Shown in pieces: positions 49,088 to 58,607 of a DNA stretch of 64,000 nt; within the stretch, counting starts at the first letter, position 1, and every line of letters begins with the position of its first letter. The DNA lies in the NCBI GenBank assembly GCA_016710075.1, contig JADJLO010000037.1:62001-126000 (forward strand). Direction: 5' to 3'. Made by a program: the position numbers and the translations under genes. Origin of the DNA: Acidobacteriota bacterium (lineage in GTDB: Bacteria; Acidobacteriota; Blastocatellia; RBC074). A model generated the notes under the pieces. The model saw nothing but the letters and a program-made list of their open reading frames with translations. It was not told the origin of the DNA and did no database searches.

Positions 49088-49846
49088 GTGATAAGAAGAG
49101 AAGAGGCCCTATTACTGGAAGTAGAACAAGACAATCCTGGTGATCAGTCAAAGCCCGCAAAGTCTGGGGCTGCCAGGAAGCCGCTGATTGCGACATGGTT
49201 GAGTGAATTCGAGGAGCGGATTGCGCAGGATTTTCGCAACCGCACTGGTCTCGATTACAATTCGACGATCTCGCTGATCATCGAAACGGCTGAGCCGTTT
49301 CCCGGGATGAAGGTGCTCGACATACCGACAAGAACCGGCGTCATTGCACGCCAGTTTGCCGGCAAGGTTGGCCAGAACGGCAAGATCATCGGCGTCGAAG
49401 AAACGCGGGAAGATCTGGAGCAGGCAAGGCTGGCGGCTCAATCGGCCAAGGTGAGCACCCACATCGAGTGGCGTCCGATGCCGTTTGATAAGCTTAAATT
49501 TGAGAATGACAGCTTTGACCTGGTGACTTCAGTGATGTCTTTCCACCGGATCGACTCTGAGAAGTTTTTATCGGAGGCATACCGGATACTCAAATCCGGC
49601 GGGCGCCTGCTGATCGCCGATGAACTCGCACCAAGAGAAGGCAAAGAATCTTTACGCGCATCGCTCAAGCGAAGTTATTACCGCTACATTGTCCGCGACA
49701 AGGTGGAAGCCGAGGCCAATTTTCATACGACTGAAGAAATGATAAGTCTGCTCAAGGCGGCAGGATTCCACCAGTTCATGTTCAGAGGACTTCGCCAGCG
49801 GAGCAAACACGACCGCGTTTTTACCCTGATCAACGCCGTAAAGTAG
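49088..49846 (+). CDS. Class I SAM-dependent methyltransferase (UbiE-like)
   Basis: The start GTG 49088 is chosen because GAGAGGTGA lies shortly before; the frame upstream runs through repeat DNA. It has 252 residues. Motif I is the variant VLDIPTRTGVIARQFAG, with Pro where Gly is usual (VLDIGTGTG). Later motifs are DSFDLVTSVMSFHRI and AYRILKSGGRLLIADE. The pattern is like UbiE/MenG-type small-molecule methyltransferases. The substrate is unknown. The following gene starts 29 bases on. Confidence 0.82.
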   Translation: MIRREEALLLEVEQDNPGDQSKPAKSGAARKPLIATWLSEFEERIAQDFRNRTGLDYNSTISLIIETAEPFPGMKVLDIPTRTGVIARQFAGKVGQNGKIIGVEETREDLEQARLAAQSAKVSTHIEWRPMPFDKLKFENDSFDLVTSVMSFHRIDSEKFLSEAYRILKSGGRLLIADELAPREGKESLRASLKRSYYRYIVRDKVEAEANFHTTEEMISLLKAAGFHQFMFRGLRQRSKHDRVFTLINAVK

Positions 49847-49875
49847 CAATAAAAAATGAATTATTTGAGGTGAGT

Positions 49876-50796
49876 ATGCTCAATCAGCCAGGAAAGGCCG
49901 CAATTATTGGTGTCTTGATGGATCTTGGGGCGGACCGGAGAGGCGTGGATATGGGCCCTTCCGCGATCCGCGTCGCTGATCTGAATGCCAGGCTGGAGAG
50001 CCTGGGCTACACGGTGGAAGATTACGGCAACATCAGCGTCAGAAACGCCGAGATGATGCAAATCGTCGACAGCAGTGTGAAGTATTTGCCGGAAATCAAA
50101 GAGGCTTGCGATCAACTGGCAAAAGACGTTGAGACCGCTCTGGATTCAGGAGCAATTCCGATCGTGCTTGGAGGCGATCATTCGATAGCCATCGGCAGCG
50201 TCTCGGGATTGTCTTCCTTTTACCACAAACGTGATCAGCGGGTCGGCGTAATCTGGTTTGACGCCCATGGTGACATGAACACTCCTGAGACATCGCCATC
50301 AGGCAACATCCATGGGATGCCTTTCGCGGCAATCCTTGGGCACGGCTCAGAGGAGTTGACTCACATCGGGGGGTTTTCACCAAAAGTATATCCTGAAGAT
50401 TGCGTGCTGATTGGCGCGCGCAGTGTCGATCCGGAAGAGGCCGTCGCTCTCAGAGCCTCAGGCATCAGGGTCATCACGATTCGGGAGCTCGATGAGCGTG
50501 GAATGAGTTCCATTATCGATGAGGCGATCTGGCTGGCGTCTCGGCGGACGGCCGGATTTCACGTCACCATGGATATGGATTTCGTCGATCCGGATTTTGC
50601 TCCAGGTGTGGGCACTCCAGTACCCGGCGGCCCTACCTATCGTGAAAGCCATCTCGCCATGGAGAAAGTGGCCGATTCAGGCAAGATGCTCTCCTTCGAG
50701 CTGACTGAGGTTAACCCCGTCCTCGATATTTCAAACAAAACTGCTCAACTTGGCGTTGAACTCATACTGTCTGCTTTTGGTAAGAAAATCATGTAA
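49876..50796 (+). CDS. rocF: Arginase
   Basis: The protein has 306 residues from ATG 49876 with GAGGTGA before it. Manganese ligands are in GGDHSIAIG, WFDAHGDMNTPE and MDMDFVDPDFAPG, and TSPSGNIHGMP is the substrate loop of true arginases. It cleaves arginine to ornithine and urea. No other arginine-degradation gene is next to it. Length and motifs fit bacterial RocF. Confidence 0.92.
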   Translation: MLNQPGKAAIIGVLMDLGADRRGVDMGPSAIRVADLNARLESLGYTVEDYGNISVRNAEMMQIVDSSVKYLPEIKEACDQLAKDVETALDSGAIPIVLGGDHSIAIGSVSGLSSFYHKRDQRVGVIWFDAHGDMNTPETSPSGNIHGMPFAAILGHGSEELTHIGGFSPKVYPEDCVLIGARSVDPEEAVALRASGIRVITIRELDERGMSSIIDEAIWLASRRTAGFHVTMDMDFVDPDFAPGVGTPVPGGPTYRESHLAMEKVADSGKMLSFELTEVNPVLDISNKTAQLGVELILSAFGKKIM

Positions 50797-50999
50797 GGAA
50801 TGAAGAATGAAGAATTATGAATGGAGAATGATGAATCTGGAATTATGAATGAAGAATGCAGAATGATGAATGACTAGAATGTGCGTTCTGGATTTAATGA
50901 TTAGGAATACTCAGTGGCATTAACGAATTGAATCAATGTTCCGCATTCATCATTCTTCATTCTTCATTCTCCATTCTGCCTTCTTCATTCTGCCTTCTT
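50797..50999. repeat. Inverted arrays of GAATGAAGAAT-type repeats
   Basis: The left block (50797-50873) repeats GAATGAAGAAT and GAATTATGAATG with slight variation. The right block (50943-50999) carries the reverse form (ATTCTTCATTCTTCATTC). They enclose about 70 bases, and the set fills the gap between arginase and ddl. Confidence 0.85.
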
Positions 51000-51018
51000 T
51001 TAGGATCTGCCAGTATTT

Positions 51019-52128
51019 ATGTCGAACAAGATCAGAATCGGAGTAATTTTCGGGGGAAGATCGGGTGAGCACGAAGTTTCATTGCGATCAGCCGAATCCG
51101 TCATCAGGGCGCTCGATCAGAGCAAGTACGAGATCGTCCCGATAGCCATCAACAAGCGCGGCAAATGGCTGGTTTCAAAGGACGGAAGGGCATTGTTGCC
51201 CGGCGCAGTGATGAACAGCGCAGACCAGCCCGTGGCCATTTTTGGCGACCCGACCGAACAGGGCTTGACCAGATTGACTGACGATGGAACATCGGGCGGT
51301 CGCGAAAAACTGGATATTGTCTTCCCGGTTCTGCATGGCACTTTCGGTGAGGATGGAACCATTCAGGGGCTGCTGGAAATGGCGGATGTCCCTTATGTCG
51401 GCTGTGGCGTTCTCGCTTCCGCTGCGGGCATGGACAAGGTCGTCATGAAATGCCTTTTCCGCGATGCCGGATTGCCGATAGTCGATTTCACCCACTTTAT
51501 TCGAACTCAATGGGAAGCCGATCCCGAAAAGATTGAAAAGAGGGTCATCGATGAGACAGGTTTTCCCTGCTTCGTCAAACCCGCCAACCTCGGCTCATCC
51601 GTTGGAATATCCAGGGCGACTGATCAAGAAAGCCTGCACCGGGCAATCGAGCTGGCGGCGAAATTCGACCGCAGGATCGTCGTTGAAAAGGGCGTGGACG
51701 CGAGGGAAATCGAGATCAGCGTGCTTGGAAACGATGAGCCGGTGGCGAGCCTGCCCGGCGAAATCGTCCCTCAAACCGCGGAGTTCTACGATTACAATTC
51801 GAAATACATCAACGACAACGGAGCCCGTCTTGTCATCCCGGCGGAGCTGAGCACTGAGATGATCGCCGAGATTCAGGCTTTGGCCGTTCGCGCCTTCCAG
51901 GCAATCGACGGCTCGGGACTTGGAAGAGTCGATTTCTTCCTCGAACGCGCGACCGGCAAACTGATCGTCAACGAAATCAATACCATGCCCGGCTTCACTT
52001 CGATCAGCATGTATCCCAAACTCTGGGAGGCGACCGGCATCGGCTACAGCGAACTCATCGACCGCCTCGTCGAACTCGGCTTCGAGCGTCATCGCGAGAA
52101 ATCCCGCAACTCCACAAGCTATTCCTGA
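51019..52128 (+). CDS. ddl: D-alanine--D-alanine ligase
   Basis: The protein has 369 residues. The ATP-grasp ligase begins VIFGGRSGEHEVSLRSAESV. FPVLHGTFGEDGTIQGLLE, YVGCGVLASAAGMDK, FVKPANLGSSVGISRA and VNEINTMPGFTSISMYPK are the usual motifs. It makes the D-Ala-D-Ala dipeptide for peptidoglycan. It is the last plus-strand gene before the atp genes and is separated from atpE only by a long hairpin repeat. Confidence 0.96.
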   Translation: MSNKIRIGVIFGGRSGEHEVSLRSAESVIRALDQSKYEIVPIAINKRGKWLVSKDGRALLPGAVMNSADQPVAIFGDPTEQGLTRLTDDGTSGGREKLDIVFPVLHGTFGEDGTIQGLLEMADVPYVGCGVLASAAGMDKVVMKCLFRDAGLPIVDFTHFIRTQWEADPEKIEKRVIDETGFPCFVKPANLGSSVGISRATDQESLHRAIELAAKFDRRIVVEKGVDAREIEISVLGNDEPVASLPGEIVPQTAEFYDYNSKYINDNGARLVIPAELSTEMIAEIQALAVRAFQAIDGSGLGRVDFFLERATGKLIVNEINTMPGFTSISMYPKLWEATGIGYSELIDRLVELGFERHREKSRNSTSYS

Positions 52129-52131
52129 GAA

Positions 52132-52276
52132 AGACGGGATTACAAAACAGACGAAATAAACGAAAAAGACGAAAAAGCTTCAAGCTGGAAATAGGCTAAT
52201 TTATCGAATTGGCCTATTTCACACCTTGATCTTTTTCGTCTTTTTCGTTTATTTCGTCTGTTTCGTAATCTTGTCT
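52132..52276. repeat. Long hairpin of two GATTACGAAACAGACG-family arms
   Basis: The left arm (52132-52176) reads GGGATTACAAAACAGACG, then AAATAAACGAAAAAGACG. The right arm (52231-52276) is its near-perfect inverse. Inside, GAAATAGGC and GCCTATTTC form a second stem. The unit ends 1 base before the atpE stop. It fills the gap between convergent ddl and atpE and could end transcription from both sides. Confidence 0.85.
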
Positions 52277-52277
52277 T

Positions 52278-52604
52278 TTATGGAGCGGGAACGCGGATCA
52301 GCACGACGACGAACGTGAAGATCACGAGGGTTTCGATGAACGCGAGACCGAGAATCAGGGCGAGCTGAACGCGGTTGTAAGCGCTCGGGTTGCGGGCCAT
52401 GCCTTCGCAGGCGGCCGAGGCAACACGGCTCTGGCCGAGTCCGCAAAGACCGGCTGCGATCGCGAAGCCGACAACGGCTGCGATGTAGGCCATACCTTTG
52501 TTGTTATCGACCGGTGCTGCGTTCGGCGCCTGTGCCAGAGCAGTGACCGCCGAGAAGAGGACTGCCATCAGGCTCAGTCCGACACGAATAATATTTCGCT
52601 TCAT
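52278..52604 (-). CDS. atpE: ATP synthase F0 subunit c with N-terminal leader
   Basis: The protein has 108 residues. A leader (RVGLSLMAVLFSAVTALAQA) precedes the usual two-helix hairpin. Helix 1 has GFAIAAGLCGLGQSRVASA, the loop has CEGMARNPSA, and helix 2 has the ion-binding Glu in LGLAFIETLVIF. The Gln in GLGQ and Thr after the Glu are part of the sodium-type ligand set, but they also occur in proton rings, so ion use is open. The ring turns with subunit a to drive ATP synthesis. Unleadered c subunits have about 70-85 residues. Confidence 0.93.
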   Translation of the reverse strand: MKRNIIRVGLSLMAVLFSAVTALAQAPNAAPVDNNKGMAYIAAVVGFAIAAGLCGLGQSRVASAACEGMARNPSAYNRVQLALILGLAFIETLVIFTFVVVLIRVPAP

Positions 52605-52917
52605 AACTATCTCCTTTGTGATTGATTGAAAAAATCCGGAAGCCTGATCACGATCTGCAGCGGTTATGAAACGAATTATGAATGCCGCAGACTGGAATTT
52701 GCCGCCGGTTCAAAAAAGGATGTCGGAAGCTAATCGTTTTATCCTGGTTTTGAGGATCAATGCGACGCCAGGTTTACATTGCAAATCCTTGGGAGATTGC
52801 AAGCTCCACGCTGCGTTGGCCGCCTGGTTTATTCTAAAAACCACGATCGATTATCATCGCTTCTCAAACATCCGTGCCAATGGCAATGACTTGAGCATCG
52901 CCAAAATCGAGTTCGAT
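52605..52917. other. Intergenic region between atpB and atpE, nothing recognised
   Basis: The 313 bases between atpB and atpE are unusually long for this operon. I see no gene, repeat or terminator. An open frame on the plus strand runs from here into atpB but has no protein-like features. Confidence 0.45.
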
Positions 52918-53907
<990 letters not shown>

Positions 53908-53913
53908 TGCGAT

Positions 53914-54339
53914 TCACTCAGAATTGGCAGAATTGGAGTTGTCTCTGGTTTTAAAAAACAGATAAAGCTGATAAACGGCCTCCATCATCACACCTCCGAC
54001 AAACGACGCGAATCCGATTCCGATTCCGATCGGATTGAAATAACCCGTCCAGACGGCGATGCCGATGACATAGGCAATTATGAAATAACGCAAAATGAGC
54101 TTTGAAGCCGTCCAGGGCGGGACATTCCCGCTCTGTGTTTCCGCGGCGGCTCCGAGGATCGCTCTCACACTTCCCTCAAGCCAGCGCTTGTTGAAAAGGC
54201 TCAGGACTCCGCCCAGCGCAACTCCCAGCCCCATCCGCCGGCCGCCCAGTACCATACCCGCGGTCAGCGCGACCAGCATCACAATGTATGTGTTGCGCTG
54301 AAACCTCGTTTCAATATCAGTACTGTCTTCCAGGCTCAT
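53914..54339 (-). CDS. atpI: ATP synthase subunit I-like protein
   Basis: The protein has 141 residues with four hydrophobic segments (YIVMLVALTAGMVLGGR, MGLGVALGGVLSLFNKRW, YFIIAYVIGIAVWTGYF, IGFASFVGGVMMEAVYQ). Size, helix pattern and its place before atpB match AtpI, which helps assemble the c ring. Sequence similarity in this family is low, so the call rests largely on context. Confidence 0.72.
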   Translation of the reverse strand: MSLEDSTDIETRFQRNTYIVMLVALTAGMVLGGRRMGLGVALGGVLSLFNKRWLEGSVRAILGAAAETQSGNVPPWTASKLILRYFIIAYVIGIAVWTGYFNPIGIGIGFASFVGGVMMEAVYQLYLFFKTRDNSNSANSE

Positions 54340-54393
54340 CTTCGAAACAGAAATATTACCCTTTTCAGCATTTGTCTGTCCAGCCGAAGCCTG

Positions 54394-54421
54394 AGGAAGT
54401 TAAAAAGTTCAAGGTTCAAAG
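54394..54421. repeat. TTCAAAG-type repeat upstream of atpI
   Basis: GAAGTTAAAAAGTTCAAGG then TTCAAAG; the same start (GAAGTTAAAA) follows asnS. A single copy with no inverted partner seen. Confidence 0.6.
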
Positions 54422-54462
54422 CCGGTTGTTGCGGGGTTAGCAGGTCCTACACGGTAAGAGTC

Positions 54463-55128
54463 CTATTTAGTAAGCTGGACCAGGCCTGAAGAGGGAAGCG
54501 GGGAGGCCGGCGATCCTTTCGGCTCGATCACGCCATGTTTGCTGAAATATGAGAGCTCGCGTCGATAGCACTGGCTTTTGACCATATCGAAGGCGACACA
54601 GGAGTCTATCGGGCGGGAATAGACGTGGATGCTGACGGCACGTTCGGTCTTCTCGCTGAGGTTGTATAGGCTGTGAATGGTCTGCAGCTTGTCGGCGGTG
54701 AGCACGGGGCCGCCGGCGCAGGCTTCGACCTCTCTCACGACTTCAAGCTTCGTGTGATCGGATCCGGCCAGGCAATCAATTCCGACAACATTCTGGTTTT
54801 CCGGATGATCGCAGCCGAGCCACTTGTAATCGATCACTCCCAGATTCCCGCGCTGCGGAATCATCCAGCAAAGCTGGCCGTTATGGGTATGCACTGCCGT
54901 TTTGTGTCCGGGTTGCCAGCAGATGGTCATGACTTCAAAGAAATCGTCGCGATAGACCAGATTGCGCGTATAGATGTTGTCGTCGAAGTGAATAAAAGGA
55001 TCCAGAGATGAATCAGAGACTTGAACGGTGGAGCAGAAATCGAGCACGCTGTCACGAGTGATGATCTGCTGCTCGAAGCTGCGCAAATTTTCGATGAAAT
55101 CACTAACGCTGATCAACGATCTTGCCAT
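54463..55128 (-). CDS. Cysteine dioxygenase-family cupin
   Basis: The protein has 221 residues. The iron-binding cupin motif is in TAVHTHNGQLCWMIPQRG, and the third His in VSIHVYSRPI. YTRNLVYRDDFFEVMTICWQPGH is the family lead-in. Cysteine dioxygenase oxidises cysteine to cysteine sulfinate. Related enzymes act on 3-mercaptopropionate, so the substrate is not certain. It is between the atp genes and an APC transporter on the same strand, which could supply an amino acid. Confidence 0.85.
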   Translation of the reverse strand: MARSLISVSDFIENLRSFEQQIITRDSVLDFCSTVQVSDSSLDPFIHFDDNIYTRNLVYRDDFFEVMTICWQPGHKTAVHTHNGQLCWMIPQRGNLGVIDYKWLGCDHPENQNVVGIDCLAGSDHTKLEVVREVEACAGGPVLTADKLQTIHSLYNLSEKTERAVSIHVYSRPIDSCVAFDMVKSQCYRRELSYFSKHGVIEPKGSPASPLPSSGLVQLTK

Positions 55129-55151
55129 AGTCGACGGCTCCTCGCGTTTTG

Positions 55152-57112
55152 CTAACCTCCGACGTGAACGGCGGGCCTGCGTGCGGGTTCCGGTTCCGCC
55201 TGACGCAGAATCTCGTGAGTCACCGGCGCCGTATCGCCTTCGCCGAAAAATATGAACTTGAGCACATAACCGAGCGGATTCCCTCGGTCCAACCGAAATA
55301 GACGTGTGGAATCTGCCCCGTCAAATTGCGGACATGCAGCATGAAGGCGGCAATTGCATTGGGTACGGCAGGGCTCTTGGTTCTGAGAATCCTGTATTGG
55401 CCGACCTGTACGCCGCGAATCTTGAGAACACCCGAGAAGTCCGAGGCGTCTCCCGGTCTGACTTCGAAGAACAGCACCGGTTCATCCTGCGGAATGTGAT
55501 TGTTCCATCGTTCCTGCTTCTCCTTCAATCGGTACTCATCGATATCGCCGCGGTCTGGCCTGTTGGCGATGATCCGGACCGTCCCCTGCCTCGCCTCTTC
55601 AATAAACTTCAATGCCGTTTCACTGAACTCAACGGAATCTATTCTCAGTTCGGTTGAACGCCATGCGCGCGAAACGAATGAAGTCGCGATGATTGTACCA
55701 ATGAAGAATGACGCGATCTTGATGCCTTCCGGTCGCTCGATGATATTGACTATGGTCGTATAAACAAAGACCAGTGCGATCAGCAGAAACAGGTACTTCC
55801 TCGGACCCTCTCCCCAGACCGACAGCGTCACGGCGACAGCGGCCGAGCTCATGAGCACCAGAACGCCGGTCGCGTAGGCTCCTCCCTGCGCATCGACATC
55901 GGCCTTGAAAATGATGGTCACGGCAAAGGCGATGGCGATAAAGACGACAACCAGCGGTCTGCTGGCGCGCGCCCAGTCAGGGGCCATGCCGTAACGAGGC
56001 AGGTAGCGCGGCACAATGTTGAGCAGCCCGGCCATGGCCGAGGCGCCCGCAAACCAGAGGATGAAGATCGTGCTCAGGTCATAAACCGTGCCGAATCCCT
56101 CGCCAAGATAGTGGTGAGCCAGATAGGCAAGGGCGCGACCGTTTGCCCCGCCTCCAGGCTGGAACTGCTCGGCCGGAATCAGCATCGTCGTCGAAAGGCT
56201 GCTCGCCAGAAGCATGAAGCTCATTATCAAGGCGGAGATGACGAGCAGGCGACGGGTATTGCGAATGCGACCCTCGGGGTTCTTTGAATCGTCTTCCGAT
56301 CCTCCCTTGACCAGGGGCATCACCGCGACCCCGGTTTCAAATCCTGACAACCCCAGCGCCAGCTTGGGAAACAAAATCAGCGAGATCCCCAGCATGAGCA
56401 TCGGATTCCCCCGGACATTCGGCATCCGAAAAATCGCATCCTTCCATTGCGGAATAACCTGTGGATGCGTTACCACTTCATAAACCCCTACCCCAACGAC
56501 AATCAGATTGAGCGCCAGATAAACCGCCACCAGAAGAACGGCGAGCCCGATCGCTTCATTGAATCCTTTCAGAAATATTCCACCAAGAATCGAGATCAGC
56601 ACCAGAGTGACAATAACCCTGTGTTCAGAGAGAAAATGAGGAGCAAACGGATTTTCCACGACGTGAGCTGTCGCGTCAGCCGCTGACAAGGTGATCGTAA
56701 TGATGAAATCAGTGGCCACGAACCCGAGCAATGCCAGCACAAACATCTTGCCCCGCCATCGCGGCAAGAGATCCTCGAGCATCGATATCGAACCTTCACC
56801 GTGCGGACTCACTTTCGCAACGTGGCTGTATATCGGCAATGCTCCGAACAGTGTCAGCAGGATCAGGATGAATGTTGCAATCGGCGAGAGGGCCCCGGCC
56901 GCCAGAAAAGCGATTCCGGGCTGATAACCCAGCGTCGAAAAATAATCGACTCCCGTCAGACACATCACCTGCCACCATGGATGTGAATGATGCTTTTCTT
57001 CACTCTGATGAGGGCCATCCATTTCCCTCACCTGGCCTTCAAAGAACCATTTTTTAAACGGATTAAGTGAACTGACTAATGAACTTTTTGACGAACCTGA
57101 TTCTTCCGACAT
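55152..57112 (-). CDS. APC-superfamily amino-acid transporter with a C-terminal frameshift
   Basis: The protein begins with a soluble stretch and then WWQVMCLTGVDYFSTLGYQP, typical of one APC branch, followed by about 12 membrane helices and a cytoplasmic C-terminal domain. As read it ends early (stop at 55220). After a single-base gain near 55281, in GAGGGAATCC, the neighbouring frame gives NPLGYVLKFIFFGEGDTAP and continues to a stop at 55152. That matches the conserved end better. The break may be a sequencing error in a G run. The substrate is presumably an amino acid or organic cation. Confidence 0.85.
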
Positions 57113-57455
57113 GATTGATTTTTTCCCGTTCGATTATCAAAATGAAATATCGACGGAGATTGTCCTTAGCAATTTAATTTGGCGTTTGTATCGAGTGACG
57201 AATAAAAGTTGATGATTTGGGTAAATACAATTCATCATGAAAGTGATGTGCAGTTTACCCATATCCTTACTTCAGAATCAAACCTGCATATTATCACTGA
57301 CTGCCTGAAGTCTGAATAACAAGTTCAAAGTTTAAAGTTTAAAGTTTAAAGTTCAAAGCGGAGTTGTCGGTTTTTGGTGTTTGGAATAGTCCTCGCACTT
57401 TTAACTGGCAACCGATAACAGCCTGCTATTATTCAGACTCCTGACATTTTTCAGA
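57113..57455. other. Intergenic region with TTTAAAG repeat array
   Basis: The 343-base gap holds a short tandem array at 57321-57358 (AAGTTCAAAG, then TTTAAAG three times, then TTCAAAG). The transporter promoter must lie here. I recognise nothing else. Confidence 0.6.
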
Positions 57456-58603
57456 TCACTGGGAGAGCACGCCCATTGCAGCGCCGGCATAACCGGTCAT
57501 TTCAAGATAACCGCGGCCTTTGACGGGGATACCGCGATGAGTGCCCGATGCTTCGATGGAGCCTTCCCAGTAATTGACGCCGGTAGACTGGCCGGTGCGC
57601 ATCTCCTGGTCATCGATTGCGGCCCTGATAATCAGGTCGATTTCCCTGCCCGGGACTCGAACACGCCATTCGACTGGGTATTTGGCGCCGCTCAGATCCG
57701 AGTTCCAGACTCTTTGTCCGGCGAGATCGAATTGATCGAATCCGACAGGTGAAGAGGAGCCGTCGGGAAAAACGAGCGTGCCGCTGGAATGGCGGTCAGG
57801 GCTTGAGTCGTCGCGCCGGAATCGGTAGAGCATGAGGTCTGTACCGTCTTCGAGTTGTATTGAGAACCAGTCCCATCCCATCTGTCCTTTTTCGAGGAAG
57901 CTGGTGCCGAATTCGTGATCCATCCAGCTCAGGCCCTCGACCTTGAGGCGCTCCCCGCCGGCAATCAGAGTCCCCCGTGTCGGCATCCTCGTAAGCGAAT
58001 AATAATGTGAAGCGTTGCCGGGTTCGTTTCCCTTCTGGCTGACGCCTTGCCGGCCGTGAAAAACCGGCCGCTTTCCTTCATCGAGTTCAAGTTCGAGACC
58101 GATTTCTTCACCATCTGACCGACGGCATGACCGACGGCATGGAGGACGTGTCGTCCGGCGGGATCCTGTCGTGCTTCCCAGTTCTCATTCCAGACGCGGT
58201 AGGTATCGGTCTGAGCGCCGGCCGAGCCTATCCCGGCGCGGTTGATGCGCTCGGAATGGCGAAACTTCCGACCATCGATGTCACTCACGGCAAGGTGCGT
58301 CATGAATAGATCTCTCACCGCCCAGCGCGATGGATTGGACGGTTTGAAATCCACTCCGACACGGAAAAACGTCAGTTGATATCCGAACCTTCTACCGTCT
58401 GATGTTTTTAGATTTCCCGTGTAATACCACCATTCGACTTTATAATCCGGATGACTGGCATGGTCGCGGTTGAAACTGAAATCGTAGGGCGGCAGCGCTT
58501 TTCGCCAGGGCTCATCGGATGCCCGGTACTGAAAACCGCCGGCGATTACAATTAGAAAAAGTGCAATCGGAGCGACGATTAAGCTTCTGATGCGTGATTT
58601 CAT
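57456..58603 (-). pseudogene. AttH/CrtC-type lipocalin-like protein split by a frameshift
   Basis: The first part has a leader (SLIVAPIALFLIVIAGG), then YKVEWWYYTGNLKTSDGRRF and LFMTHLAVSDIDGRKF. The second part, in another frame, starts before ATG 57986 (EIGLELELDEGK, GNASHYYSLTRMPTRG) and has WMDHEFGTSFLEKGQMGWDW. Together they make one AttH/CrtC-like protein of about 380 residues. The break is near 58110-58140, beside a 12-base sequence present twice in tandem (58117-58140). It sits 4 bases after the FtsX-type permease gene, the AttEFGH order. AttH-type proteins are two-lipocalin proteins tied to this ABC exporter. Confidence 0.8.
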
Positions 58604-58607
58604 AGTA

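Noticed and set aside
50797..50999. Facing arrays considered as a CRISPR or phage attachment region
   Set aside because: The units are degenerate, there are no unique spacers, and no integrase or cas gene is near.
57321..57358. Short regular repeats considered as a CRISPR array
   Set aside because: The units are 7 bases in direct contact without spacers, and no cas gene is present.
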